Notes under the pieces: model-generated
Told to the model about the DNA's origin: nothing
Seen by the model: only the letters and a program-made list of their open reading frames with translations
Database searches by the model: none
Position numbers and translations under genes: made by a program
Source of the DNA: Osedax frankpressi
Lineage: Eukaryota; Annelida; Polychaeta; Sabellida; Siboglinidae
Length of the DNA stretch: 64,000 bases
Direction of reading: 5' to 3'
Assembly (NCBI GenBank): GCA_964035775.1
Contig: OZ038315.1
Location: forward strand, 27,107,235 to 27,171,234
In this document: in pieces, positions 10,820 through 22,920 of the stretch
How positions within the stretch are numbered: position 1 is the stretch's first letter
Layout of the letters: each line of letters begins with the position of its first letter

Positions 10820-13800
10820 AGAGGTTATACAAGGGATGTTAATATTTATACAGGTGAGGTTAAGGCGTATACAAGGGAGGTTAAGGTGTGTACAGGAGAT
10901 GTTAAGGTGTATATATGAGATGTTAAGTTATGTATAGGGGAGGTTAATGTATGTATAGGGGAGGTTAAGGTGTATATAGGGGAGATTAAGATGTGTAGGG
11001 GAGGTTAAGGTGTATATAGGGGAGGTTAAGGTGTATACATGAGATGTTAAGGTGTATATATGAGATGTTAAGGTATGTATAGGGGAGGTTAAGGTGTATA
11101 TAGGGGAGATTAAGGTGTATATAGGGGAGGTTAAGGTATGTATAGGGGAGGTTAGGGTATGTATAGGGGAGGTTAAGGTGTGTATAGGGGAGGTTAAGGT
11201 GTATATAGGGGAGGTTAAGGTGTGTATAGGGGAGGATAAGGTGTATATAGGGAAGAATAAGATGTGTAGGGGAGGTTAAGGTGTGTATAGGGGAGATTAA
11301 GGTGTGTATAGGGGAGATTAAGGTGTATATTGGGGAGGTTAAGGTGTGTATAGGGGAGGTTAAGGTGTATATAGGGGAGATTAAGGTGTGTATACGGGAG
11401 ATTAATGTGTGAATAGGGGAGGTTAAGGTTAGTACAGGGGAGGTTATGGTTAGTACAGGGGAGGTTAAGGTTAGTACAGGGGAGGTTAAGGTTAGTACAG
11501 GGGAGGTTAAGGTTAGTACAGGGGAGGTTAAGGTTATTACAGGGAATATTAAGGTTAGTACAGGGGAGGTTAAGGTTAGTACAGGGGAGGTTATGGTTAG
11601 TACATGGGAGGTTAAGGTTAGTATAGGGGAGGTTAAGGTTAGTACAAGGGAGGTTATGGTTAGTACAGGGGAGGTTAAGGTTAGTACAGGGGAGGTTAAG
11701 GTTAGCACAGGGGAGGTTATGGTTAGTACAGGGGAGGTTAAGGTTAGTACAGGGGAGGTTAAGGTTAGTACAGGGGAGGTTAAGGTTAGTACAGGGGAGG
11801 TTATGGTTAGTACAGGGGAGGTTAAGGTTAGTACAGGGAAGATTAAGGTTAGTACAGGGGAGTTTAAGGTTAGCACAGGAGAGGTTATGGTTAGTACAGG
11901 GGAGGTTAAGGTTAGTACAGGGAGGTTAAGGTTAGTACAGGGGAGGTTAATGTTAGTACAGGGGAGGTTAAGGTTAGTACAGGGGAGGTTAAGGTTAGTA
12001 CAAGGGATGTTAAGGTTAGTACAGGGGAGGTTAAGGTTAGTACAAGGGAGGTTAATGTTAGTACAGGGGAGGTAAAGGTTAGTACAGGGGAGGTAAAGGT
12101 TATTACAGGGGAGGTTAAGGTTATTACAGGGGAGGTTAAGGTTAGTACAGGGGAGGTTATTGTTAGTACAGGGGAGGTTAAGGTTAGTACAGGGGAGGTT
12201 AAGGTTAGTAAAGGGGAGGTTAAGGTTAGTACAGGGGAGGTTAAGGTTAGTACAGGGGAGGTTAAGGTTAGTACAGGGGAGGTTATGGTTAGCACAGGGG
12301 AGGTTAAGGTTAGTACATGGGAGGTTAAGGTTAGTACAGGGGAGGTTAAGGTTATTACAGGGAAGATCAAGGTTAGTACAGGGGAGGTTAAGGTTAGTAC
12401 AGGGGAGGTTATGGTTAGTACAGGGGAGGTTAAGGTTAGTATAGGGGAGGTTAAGGTTAGTACAAGGGAGGTTATGGTTAGTACAGGGGAGGTTAAGGTT
12501 AGTACAGGGGAGATTAAGGTTAGCACAGGGGAGTTTATGGTTAGTACAGGGGAGGTTAAGGTTAGTACAGGGAGGTTAAGGTTAGTACAGGGGAGGTTAA
12601 GGTTAGTACAGGGGAGGTAAAGGTTAGTACAGGGGAGGTAAAGGTTAGTACAGGGGAAGTTAAGGTTAGTACAGGGGAGGTTAAGGTTAATACAGGGGAG
12701 GTTAAGGTTAGTATAGGGGAGGTTAAGGTTAGTATAGGGGAGGTTAAGGTTAGTACAGGGGATGTTATGGTTAGTACATGGGAGGTCATTGTTAGTACAG
12801 GGGAGGTTAAGGTTAGTACAGGGGAGGTTAAGGTTAGTACAGGGGAGGTTAATGTTAGTACAGAGAAGGTTAAGGTTAGTACAGGGGACGTTAAGGTTAG
12901 TACATGGGAGGTAAAGGTTAGTACAGGGGAGGTAAATGTTAGTACAGGGGAGGTTAAGGTTAGTACAGGGGAGGTTAAGGTTAGTACAGGGGAGGTTAAG
13001 GTTAGTACAGGGGAGGTTAAGGTTAGTACAGGGGAGGTTATGGTTAGTACAGGGGAGGTTATTGTTAGTACATGGGAGGTTAAGGTTAGTATAGGGGAGG
13101 TTAAGGTTAGTACAGGGGAGGTTAAGGTTAGTACAGGGGAGGTTAAGGTTAGTACAGGGGAGGTTAATGTTAGTATAGGGGAGGTTAAGGTTAGTACATG
13201 GGAGGTAAATGTTAGTACAGGGGAGGTTATGGTTAGTACAGGGGAGGTTAAGGTTAGCACAGGGGAGGTTAAGGTTAGTACAGGGGAGGTTAAGGTTAGT
13301 ACAGGGGAGGTTAAGGTTATTACAGGGAAGATTAAGGTTAGTACAGGGGAGGTTAAGGTTAGTACAGGGGAGGTTATGGTTAGTACAGGGGAGGTTAAGG
13401 TTAGTATAGGGGAGGTTAAGGTTAGTACAAGGGAGGTTATTGTTAGTACAGGGGAGGTTAAGGTTAGTACAGGGGAGGTTAAGGTTAGCACAGGGGAGGT
13501 TATGGTTAGTACAGGGGAGGTTAAGGTTAGTACAGGGGAGGTTAAGGTTAGTACAGGGGAGGTTAAGGTTAGTACAGGGGAGGTTATGGTTAGTACAGGG
13601 GAGGTTAAGGTTAGTACAGGGAAGATTAAGGTTAGTACAGGGGAGGTTAAGGTTAGCACAGGAGAGGTTATGGTTAGTACAGGGGAGGTTAAGGTTAGTA
13701 CAGGGAGGTTAAGGTTAGTACAGGGGAGGTTAATGTTAGTACAGGGGAGGTTAAGGTTAGTACAGGGGAGGTTAAGGTTAGTACAAGGGATGTTAAGGTT

Positions 13801-15632
13801 AGTACAGGGGAGGTTAAGGTTAGTACAAGGGAGGTTAATGTTAGTACAGGGGAGGTAAAGGTTAGTACAGGGGAGGTAAAGGTTATTACAGGGGAGGTTA
13901 AGGTTATTACAGGGGAGGTTAAGGTTAGTACAGGGGAGGTTATTGTTAGTACATGGGAGGTTAAGGTTAGTACAGGGGAGGTTAAGGTTAGTAAAGGGGA
14001 GGTTAAGGTTAGTACAGGGGAGGTTAAGGTTAGTACAGGGGAGGTTAAGGTTAGTACAGGGGAGGTTATGGTTAGCACAGGGGAGGTTAAGGTTAGTACA
14101 TGGGAGGTTAAGGTTAGTACAGGGGAGGTTAAGGTTAGTACAGGGGAGGTTAAGGTTATTACAGGGAAGATTAAGGTTAGTACAGGGGAGGTTAAGGTTA
14201 GTACAGGGGAGGTTATGGTTAGTACAGGGGAGGTTAAGGTTAGTATAGGGGAGGTTAAGGTTAGTACAAGGGAGGTTATGGTTAGTACAGGGGAGGTTAA
14301 GGTTAGTACAGGGGAGGTTAAGGTTAGCACAGGGGAGTTTATGGTTAGTACAGGGGAGGTTAAGGTTAGTACAGGGAGGTTAAGGTTAGTACAGGGGAGG
14401 TTAAGGTTAGTACAGGGGAGGTAAAGGTTAGTACAGGGGAGGTAAAGGTTAGTACAGGGGAGGTTAAGGTTAGTACAGGGGAGGTTAATGTTAGTATGGG
14501 GGAGGTTAAGGTTAGTACATGGGAGGTAAATGTTAGTACAGGGGAGGTTATGGTTAGTACAGGGGAGGTTAAGGTTAGCACAGGGGAGGTTAAGGTTAGT
14601 GCATGGGAGGTTAAGGTTAGTACAGGGGAGGTTAAGGTTAGTACAGGGGAGGTTAATGTTATTACAGGGAAGGTTAAGGTTAGTACAGGGGAGGTTATGG
14701 TTAGTACAGGGGAGGTTAAGGTTAGTATAGGGGACGTTAAGGTTAGTACAAGGGAGGTTATGGTTAGTACAGGGGAGGTTAAAGTTAGTACAGGGGAGGT
14801 TAAGGTTAGCACAGGGGAGTTTATGGTTAGTACAGGGGAGGTTAAGGTTAGTACAGGGAGGTTAAGGTTAGTACAGGGGAGGTTAAGGTTAGTACAGGGG
14901 AGGTAAAGGTTAGTACAGGGGAGGTAAAGGTTAGTACAGGGGAAGTTAAGGTTAGTACAGGGGAGGTTAAGGTTAGTACAGGTGAGGTTAAGGTTAGTAT
15001 AGGGGAGGTTAAGGTTAGTACAGGGGAGGTTATGGTTAGTACATGGGAGGTCATTGTTAGTACAGGGGAGGTTAAGGTTAGTACAGGGGAGGTTAATGTT
15101 AGTACATGGGAGGTTAAGGTTAGTACAGGGGAAGTTAAGGTTAGTACATGGGAGGTAAAGGTTAGTACAGGGGAGGTAAATGTTAGTACAGGGGAGGTTA
15201 AGGTTAGTACAGGGGAGGTTAAGGTTAGTACAGGGGAGGTTAAGGTTAGTACAGGGGAGGTTAAGGTTAGTACAGGGGAGGTTATGGTTAGTACAGGGGA
15301 GGTTATTGTTAGTACATGGGAGGTTAAGGTTAGTATAGGGGAGGTTAAGGTTAGTACAGGGGAGGTTAAGGTTAGTACAGGGGAGGTTAAGGTTAGTACA
15401 GGGGAGGTTAATGTTAGTATAGGGGAGGTTAAGGTTAGTACATGGGAGGTAAATGTTAGTACAGGGGAGGTAAAGGTTAGTACAGGGGAGGTTAAAGATA
15501 GTACAGGGGAGGTTAAGGTTAGTACAGGAGAGGTTAAGGTTAGTACAGGGGAGGTTAAGGTTAGTACAGGGGAGGTTAAGGTTAGTACAGGAGAGGTTAA
15601 GGTTAGTACAGGAGAGGTTAAAATAAGTTAGA
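10820..15632 (+). repeat. 21-bp G-rich minisatellite, about 4.8 kb (about 230 units), with higher-order repeats
   Basis: The unit core is GTACAGGGGAGGTTAAGG within a 21-bp period. From about 10820 to 11420 a related variant dominates (gtgtataTAGGGGAGGTTA); from there to 15632 the GTTAGTACAGGGG form dominates. The plus strand is nearly C-free. Higher-order structure is visible: a 20-bp short unit recurs near 11925, 12570, 13700, 14370 and 14858, and a block of about 180 bp from 12001 recurs apparently unchanged from 13784. That offset of 1783 bp equals 85 units, two of them short. Because 21 is a multiple of three and the unit has few stops, long open frames appear on both strands; they are artefacts. 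The array starts about 30 bp from the first recognised PDIA6-like exon. Confidence 0.97.
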
Positions 15633-16366
15633 AGTAAAGGGTGCGGGTATATTTTTAATAAGGATTAGAATAGTTTAAAAAGTGAGTGCGGGATAAGTCG
15701 CAATAGTTGATCTAGGGATGAACCATGCACAATAATCTCTAGAGATATATAGATATCCTTATAGGGATGAGTTTAGGTATACTTATGATGATATATATAT
15801 AACATCTATTGGAAGGGGAGTTAGGACTAAGTAGGGTTAGTTTTATAGACGATCATTGCGACATACTCCTTAATGAACTTATAAAGAATACTGAAATACT
15901 ATGAGAATATTGGTCGTGGTACTTGTTTGATGAATAGATTAGAGATAATTTAATATACTTAATGATATATTTTTCCATTCTTAGTATTGGTTTGTATGAT
16001 ATTGGAAATAGAGTATTAAGATATGGCTGGGAACATTTATAGAGTATTTATAATATATTATTAAATATATTATTAGCTATACAATATATTGTTTATTACA
16101 ATTTGTATATTAATATATTATGCGTTAATGATATTCCTATTATGTCATAAATATATAAATATTATATTCCATTTATCTATGAATATTACATAATTTAAAA
16201 ATGAATTTGATATGTTATATAATATCAATAATATATATTTAATAAAGCTTATAAAATTTATAATATTATTATAATAAGCATATTTAATATAAACATATTA
16301 TTTATAATTCATAATATATCATTTGATAAATTAATATATTAAATATTATCAGTAATGTGTATATAA

Positions 16367-16414
<48 letters not shown>

Positions 16415-17110
16415 TTATATAATTTAATCTTTACTTACAATTTATATATTGCATTATATATAATCGATATATAGATTTAAAAAGTAATAATTCAATTTTA
16501 GATAATTTTACATTAAATAAATTTCTTTTTATAATATTGTTTTGTTTACATTGATATATTTTATGATTGGTTAAGAAATATAGAGAAATTTGTATTTTTA
16601 TAATGATTTAAATCATTTATTTGTATTTGTATAGAATATTTAATTTATATATTTATATATAATTAATATAATAAAATATAATGAATGTACATTATATATA
16701 GTAAGAATATTTATAAATAATTAAAAGAGTTAACGTGATTGAAATTAAAATAACAATATGATGAATCAAGACAATTCATTTATGCCAAATTTTCTATTAG
16801 TATAACATATATTATTAGTTTAGGTATTTACTCTTGAATAATGTATATGCTATTTATCATGTTTACTATTAAAAAGTATAGTCAAAAATTATGATTTAAT
16901 TAAATATTTTTTATTTGTTTATATATATTTTATGATTTAAATTAAAACTAAAGAAATTATATATTTTATAAGCGGGATGAATGACTTTACATTTTAAATA
17001 TATAGTTACTTATTTATTTTAATTAGTGGTTTAAATTAAATCATTAAATTAATTAATAGACAGAAGTTCAAAAAATATTATTCAATACAATTCACTTATT
17101 TATATATATA

Positions 17111-17171
<61 letters not shown>

Positions 17172-18202
17172 CAATTGTATTTTAGTTTAATTTATTATTA
17201 TTTAATTTATTTTTATAATATGTAATATATAATTTATTGATATTTTCTGTTTATTCTATAATTTGCATATAACTCTTATAGGATATGCCACTTTGGTTTA
17301 TATTATAGTTACCAGTATGTATATCAATGTATAGTATTTCTCTTATGATGTATACCATATAACAACCATATTAGTTTTTAATAACTAATTAATTAAGGAT
17401 AATTAAAATTAATTTTCTGGGCATCTTAAGTAATTACGATTTGAATTCTTTTAATATTTTATTTATTTATTTACATTGCAATAAACATATTTCATAAATA
17501 TCCTTTTTTATAATATTTTTACACCATGTTAAAGTTCAAGTCAAAGTAAATAAACATTCAGTCCATAAAATAATTCAAAGTATTGCTAATTGGTAAACAA
17601 ATACTGCATTTCCTTTGTAAGTAACTATTAATGTTAAGCTTTATTTTATAATCAGATAATATAATAGGAACTTTTAGTATTCTGATATTATATAATAAAT
17701 GACTTATAATATAACGAGTAAACAAATTAATTTAATCACAATATGTCTTATCCATTCTTCATACACATGAGAGTGAATTAGATATGCATTGTAAAATTAT
17801 AATGTATAATTTATACTAGTACACACTCAAATACAGTTTAGACTACACTTAATTACAAATATTCATAATTCATATTTGTAATTCTAATTATTAGACGATT
17901 CAATTTCAAATGTAAAAATGAAAATATATTTATAAAAAATATGAAATATATTTGAATGTCTATTTAAATAATTATGTCATTTATATATGATCATAATAAT
18001 AATTATGATCATTGAGAGGAATCAAATTACTAGAAACCAAATAAATAAAAAGGTATCGATTATTTATATCATTTATAAAGCATTGAATCAATGTTCCCTT
18101 GCGTTAATTGATAATACTGAATATGAATATTAGTATTAGTTATATTACGAAAAATATTATTGGCCACGACCGCGTCATAAAATCACCACGAATTCCTGAT
18201 TA
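15633..18202. other. AT-rich intergenic region with (TA)n tracts
   Basis: No coding exon recognised. It contains (TA)n runs at about 16373-16410 and 17115-17167. If the PDIA6-like gene has an upstream first exon it should lie here or inside the 21-bp array, but none was identified. Confidence 0.6.
15889..16022 (+). repeat. Right member of the diverged direct repeat flanking the 21-bp array
   Basis: Around aatactgaaatactatgag, gatatatttttccattc and TATTGGTTTGTATGATATTGG the sequence aligns with 10266-10392. The pair encloses the array and the PDIA6-like first exon, which suggests an old local duplication. Confidence 0.45.
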
Positions 18203-21200
18203 CTAGATTCCAAATACGCAGTTACAATTCTGAGGTTTGAATACGGTGCCCCCTGGACAGTTCATCACATACGCCCCGTTCTTGAAACGGTTTGGCTTTC
18301 CTTCGATAGCACGCAGGTAACACCCGGGTATAATCTCTGAAAATAGAGAAATTCTGCGATTAAATACAGAGGAAAAATATATTGAAGAGGTTCACTGTTA
18401 TCATACTGTTATGTATATACTATTAATAAAAGTGTATTATAGTATATATTATATACATATTTATAAAACTATATACTGTGTATTGTATATGGTATTAACT
18501 TAATTAATTAAATTTAAGTTAGCAATTAATATTAGTATTACAACATAAAAAGTATTATATAGTGATTATAATCGATATAATTTTGATATATACCATGATA
18601 TACTAGCTATAATAACTAACGGAATTGACACATGGAGCCGTAGTATTGTGACTGACATACGCATTCTAGTCCACGTTCGTTGGTCCTGCACCTAGCTCTG
18701 TTCTGACATGGGTTTTGACTAGGGCACAGATCTGTGGGGGCGTGTAAAAAACAATCAAATAAAGCACACGATATTGTATCTGCAATAAAACGGGCTTATT
18801 TTCAAATTAATTTTATTTTGAATAGTTATATTTTTTTTATATATAATCCTATTTCTCTTGTAAAACGTGAAGGATTTTATAATGTAAATAAATGTAGTGT
18901 TAATAGTATAATGTGGTAAAAGTTGATCTATGTTAGATTGCGTAACAAACAGGCAAACTTATATTAATCGGGTGTTTGAGTGGCGACCCCCACTACATGG
19001 GGCGTGGCGTAGTACTAACCAGAAGTACAGCTAGCAGTACTATCGCCTTCCTCACAGTTGGTCGAACAGTCGTTACCCTTGTAGCCACGCGAGCAACTGC
19101 ACAAAAACCTACCGTTGACATGTTTCCGGCAAATGGCGCCATGCTTGCAGGGGTAAGGCTCGCACGGCTCATTGTTATTTTCGCAGCGAGTTCCGGTAAA
19201 GCCGAGCGGGCAATTACACTCGAAGCCTCCGTGTAGGTTGACGCACGAACCCCCGTTAAGGCACAGTTCCCCGTTCAAGCATTCGTTGACGTCTGCATAT
19301 GTGTTGGCATGGCGTAAACGCAAGTTCGTTATGCCTTGGTTGATTAAACCCAATCGTTTTCAAATAGTCTTATAAATAATAATATCTAACCTATATATAT
19401 ATATAAATATAGTGGTATGTTAATAGATGCATTCGATATGTACACACAATACTATTCGAATACCACATCACACATTTCTATTTATCGTAATAATAATGTT
19501 GAAGTAAAGTGATTACCGCTAACTATAGCATTATAATGCCCGGTATATAACCGGTTTGACATGTATCGCCCTGCCATTGAACCAGGCAAATGCAACTGAA
19601 ACCACCGATGTAATTATGACATGTTCCCCGATATTCGCAAGGATTATGCTGACATTCGTCAATATCTGCAAATAGAGACGAACTGGATAAAATGAATTGA
19701 AGAAGATACTTTGTAATATATTACATATTTGATATTTTCAATACAATCTTAATTAAATATTACAATAGTGTAATTTACAAGTGTTATTATATTAAGGTTG
19801 CTATTGTACTAATTTGGAGATTATTATTAAATAAAGATAATACCAATTGAGCAAGTTTTTCCGACATAAAAAGGAGTACAGTTGCACTGGAATCCGCTAT
19901 CAAGGGCAATGCAAGTGGCTCCATTTTTACAAGTATCGGACGAACAGCGATCTATTAAAGTAACTTCGGATGAAATTAACAACTGATTTACTCCCGAACT
20001 TGTCACAACTATTTTCTTAGTCGATTAAACGAGGAGTTTTCTATTCACTAACACATTTCGCAGTGCATTCCATAGTATCCTATATCACAGAGACAATCGT
20101 AACTTGCGTAAGTATTTATACATTTACCTTGACCGCTACAAACATTCGTTATTGAACATTCATTAATATCTGTCATAATCATATGAATTATAATAATAGT
20201 ATTACTATGTACAGTTAATATGTAAAATTATAATATATTATTTATTCAGTTAATAATATTATTAAATAGAACACATATATTTATTTATTAAGATAATATG
20301 TATTACTCTATTCTGAAGTTAATGTGATTATAATACCATTTTCGCAGCATTTTCCCTCGAGACCCGCTGGACATTTGCAGCCATCAGCCAATATGGTTGA
20401 TCCATTCGGACATACTCGGTTACAAGCAAGGCTCTCCGTCAAGCTTACGGCACAAGTACCCCCGCAAGTAGCCTGAAATAAAGTATCATCATCCATGAAT
20501 AATTAATTTGTTAAAAAATATATTGTATGTTTTAAATATTAATCAAGTATATTTACGATGTTATAGTATTAAAAAAATAATTAAAATTGTTTAGATGGTT
20601 TCTTCGATATATATAACTATAACTATTAATAATTAAAATATGTTATCTAATTAATATATATAAAATTATTAAATACAATGAGATAAGTAAAGTAAAATGC
20701 AAATACATTATTTAATTGCAACTCTTATCTTCGCGAATGCAAACTTAAGTTATATGAAACCCCGAAAGAGTACTTTATATTATAAAATAAGCCTTACATT
20801 ATAAAGGGTATTACGAACATGTATCAACACATGCCTAGTTCTCCGCTGCGTACTATTGGAACCGCATTCCATAATGCATTTCGACCATGCACTCCAATCC
20901 GACAACCGGCAGTCAACTGCCAGGCACGTTTCGCAGTTGGTTCCTTCGTGAAGTTGGTCGCAAGTGCACGTGTACCCGGAACCGTCGTCGAGTTCGGTAC
21001 AGTTTCCGCTCCCGCACGTCCTCTCCGTGCACGCCGAGTGCTCGACTTCGCAGCGTCTTCCGGAGAAGCGATTCGTGCAACTGCACGAGGAACCAGATTC
21101 GTGATTCGAGCAAGTGCCGCCGTTCTCGCAAGGCGGAGGAGAGGATATCGAGCACTCGTCTACATCTGTGTTCGGTGAACCGTGACGTCCAGTAAAAAAC

Positions 21201-22889
21201 ACACGCACACAAAAACACACACGCACTTATATATCAATATATATATATTAATATATCCTTGAACAGCTAAATATACATTTACAGTTTAGTAAACTTTTTA
21301 CTAATATTACTTTACAAACTATTTATTATTTTATCCAGTTAATAGCTACTTCATATCATGTTTAGATAGTGGTTACGACCATTTACCGTATTGACAAAGA
21401 CTTCCCTGCCATTGTGATGTACATAGACATGTAAATCCTCCTTCATTATTAATACAGGTACCCATGTGTCCACACTTGGCTGGGTTCTCCGTGCACTCGT
21501 CAACATCTATCGAGGAGGATATTAGAAAATAAGAATAATACATATATATATATATTATTCTTACTAAATACGAAATATAAAGCTATTCAAGAATGATTTA
21601 AAAGATGGTAATAAGATATTAAGATATATAAGATATTAACCAATCCCACAAGTTTCTCCAGTGTAAAACTCGGTACACTTGCACCTAAATCCATCTACAA
21701 TGTTTGAACATGTTCCGCCATTTTCACACAAACTCGTTTGGCAATAATCTAAAAATATAATAATAATTCATTATTGTATGTAATAAAAATAATGCTATAC
21801 ATATGTATATTTATTAAATCTGATATATATATATTATAATGTTAAATATTCATACATACAAATCTCAAGCTTTTTTAATTCGCAATATTCCCCTACGAAG
21901 CCATCATTGCAAATGCACTTAAAACTTTCTTGAGTATTAACACAAATTCCATTGCCATTGCAAATATTAGAATCATCGCATTCGTAGATATCTAGATTAA
22001 AAAACTTAATATACATTGTATTATCATTCATTCAAAACAATGAATTATATATTATATTCAGATGTAACATATTAATTTAGAAAATATAACAACTTTATTA
22101 TTTAGTACTTTACGTGAATATTAGTTTGGTGTAGAACATAAAGGTCATGCTGTTCATGATTATATATAATAGAACTAATATACAATGTTTAGATTAATTA
22201 TATGCATACTATTATATTAGATATATATTATATGTAGGATAAAGGCATGATCTTTATTTTTATTTTTATATTTTAGTTGCATTTTAGTTTTGATTAGTTA
22301 TAACTAATAAAATCGTAAAATCAGTAATATCGTATTTTGAAGAAGTTACCAAGCATCAAAATGAATGGTAATATTTTTTTTTACATATTTTACATATTTT
22401 CAGAACTTATAACTTCTAATGTCGTTTTAACCTAGAGCTGAACTTGTTGTAATATTAATATACTAATTTGCAATTTGTTGTAGTGATTTAGTTCATTGAT
22501 ATCTGCTTCACCAATCATTTATAGCATAACTCTGTCCCATAAATACATTTAAGTTTAAAATAATCGTAACTCTACAATATCAACGGAGTAAGTGGTAATA
22601 AATAGTAGACAATCTACTTATAGAATTCATACATCAACTATGTTACAACTCTTCATGAATTGAGGTAATAGGAAAGAATAGGAATACTGTTGCTACGTAA
22701 TACCTCAAGATTCAGAAAATAAACCATAGTAAGCTGCTAACTTATTGGATTACCAGGTTATAGAGTTAACTGACTGTAATATAAATAGCTACCAACATAA
22801 CAAGCCATATTAAATTTATATATTTATCCTATGAATATATGATCTTATCATCTAATTTAAATTAGGTATTTGAATGTGAACTATTAATT

Positions 22890-22920
<31 letters not shown>

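Noticed and set aside
10986-15631. Long open frames on both strands rich in VSTGEVK, LVQGRLR and SPVLTLT repeats
   Set aside because: They are produced by the 21-bp period (seven codons) of the minisatellite, appear on both strands at once and have no flanking gene structure.
10820-15632. Possible telomeric or subtelomeric repeat (GGTTAG seen in each unit)
   Set aside because: No TTAGGG runs and a fixed 21-bp unit; the array lies inside gene-bearing sequence.
20819-21218. Arg/Ser-rich frames on both strands over EGF exon 7
   Set aside because: Shadows of the GC-rich exon, whose true frame has matching splice phases and the Cys pattern of two EGFs and a TSP1.
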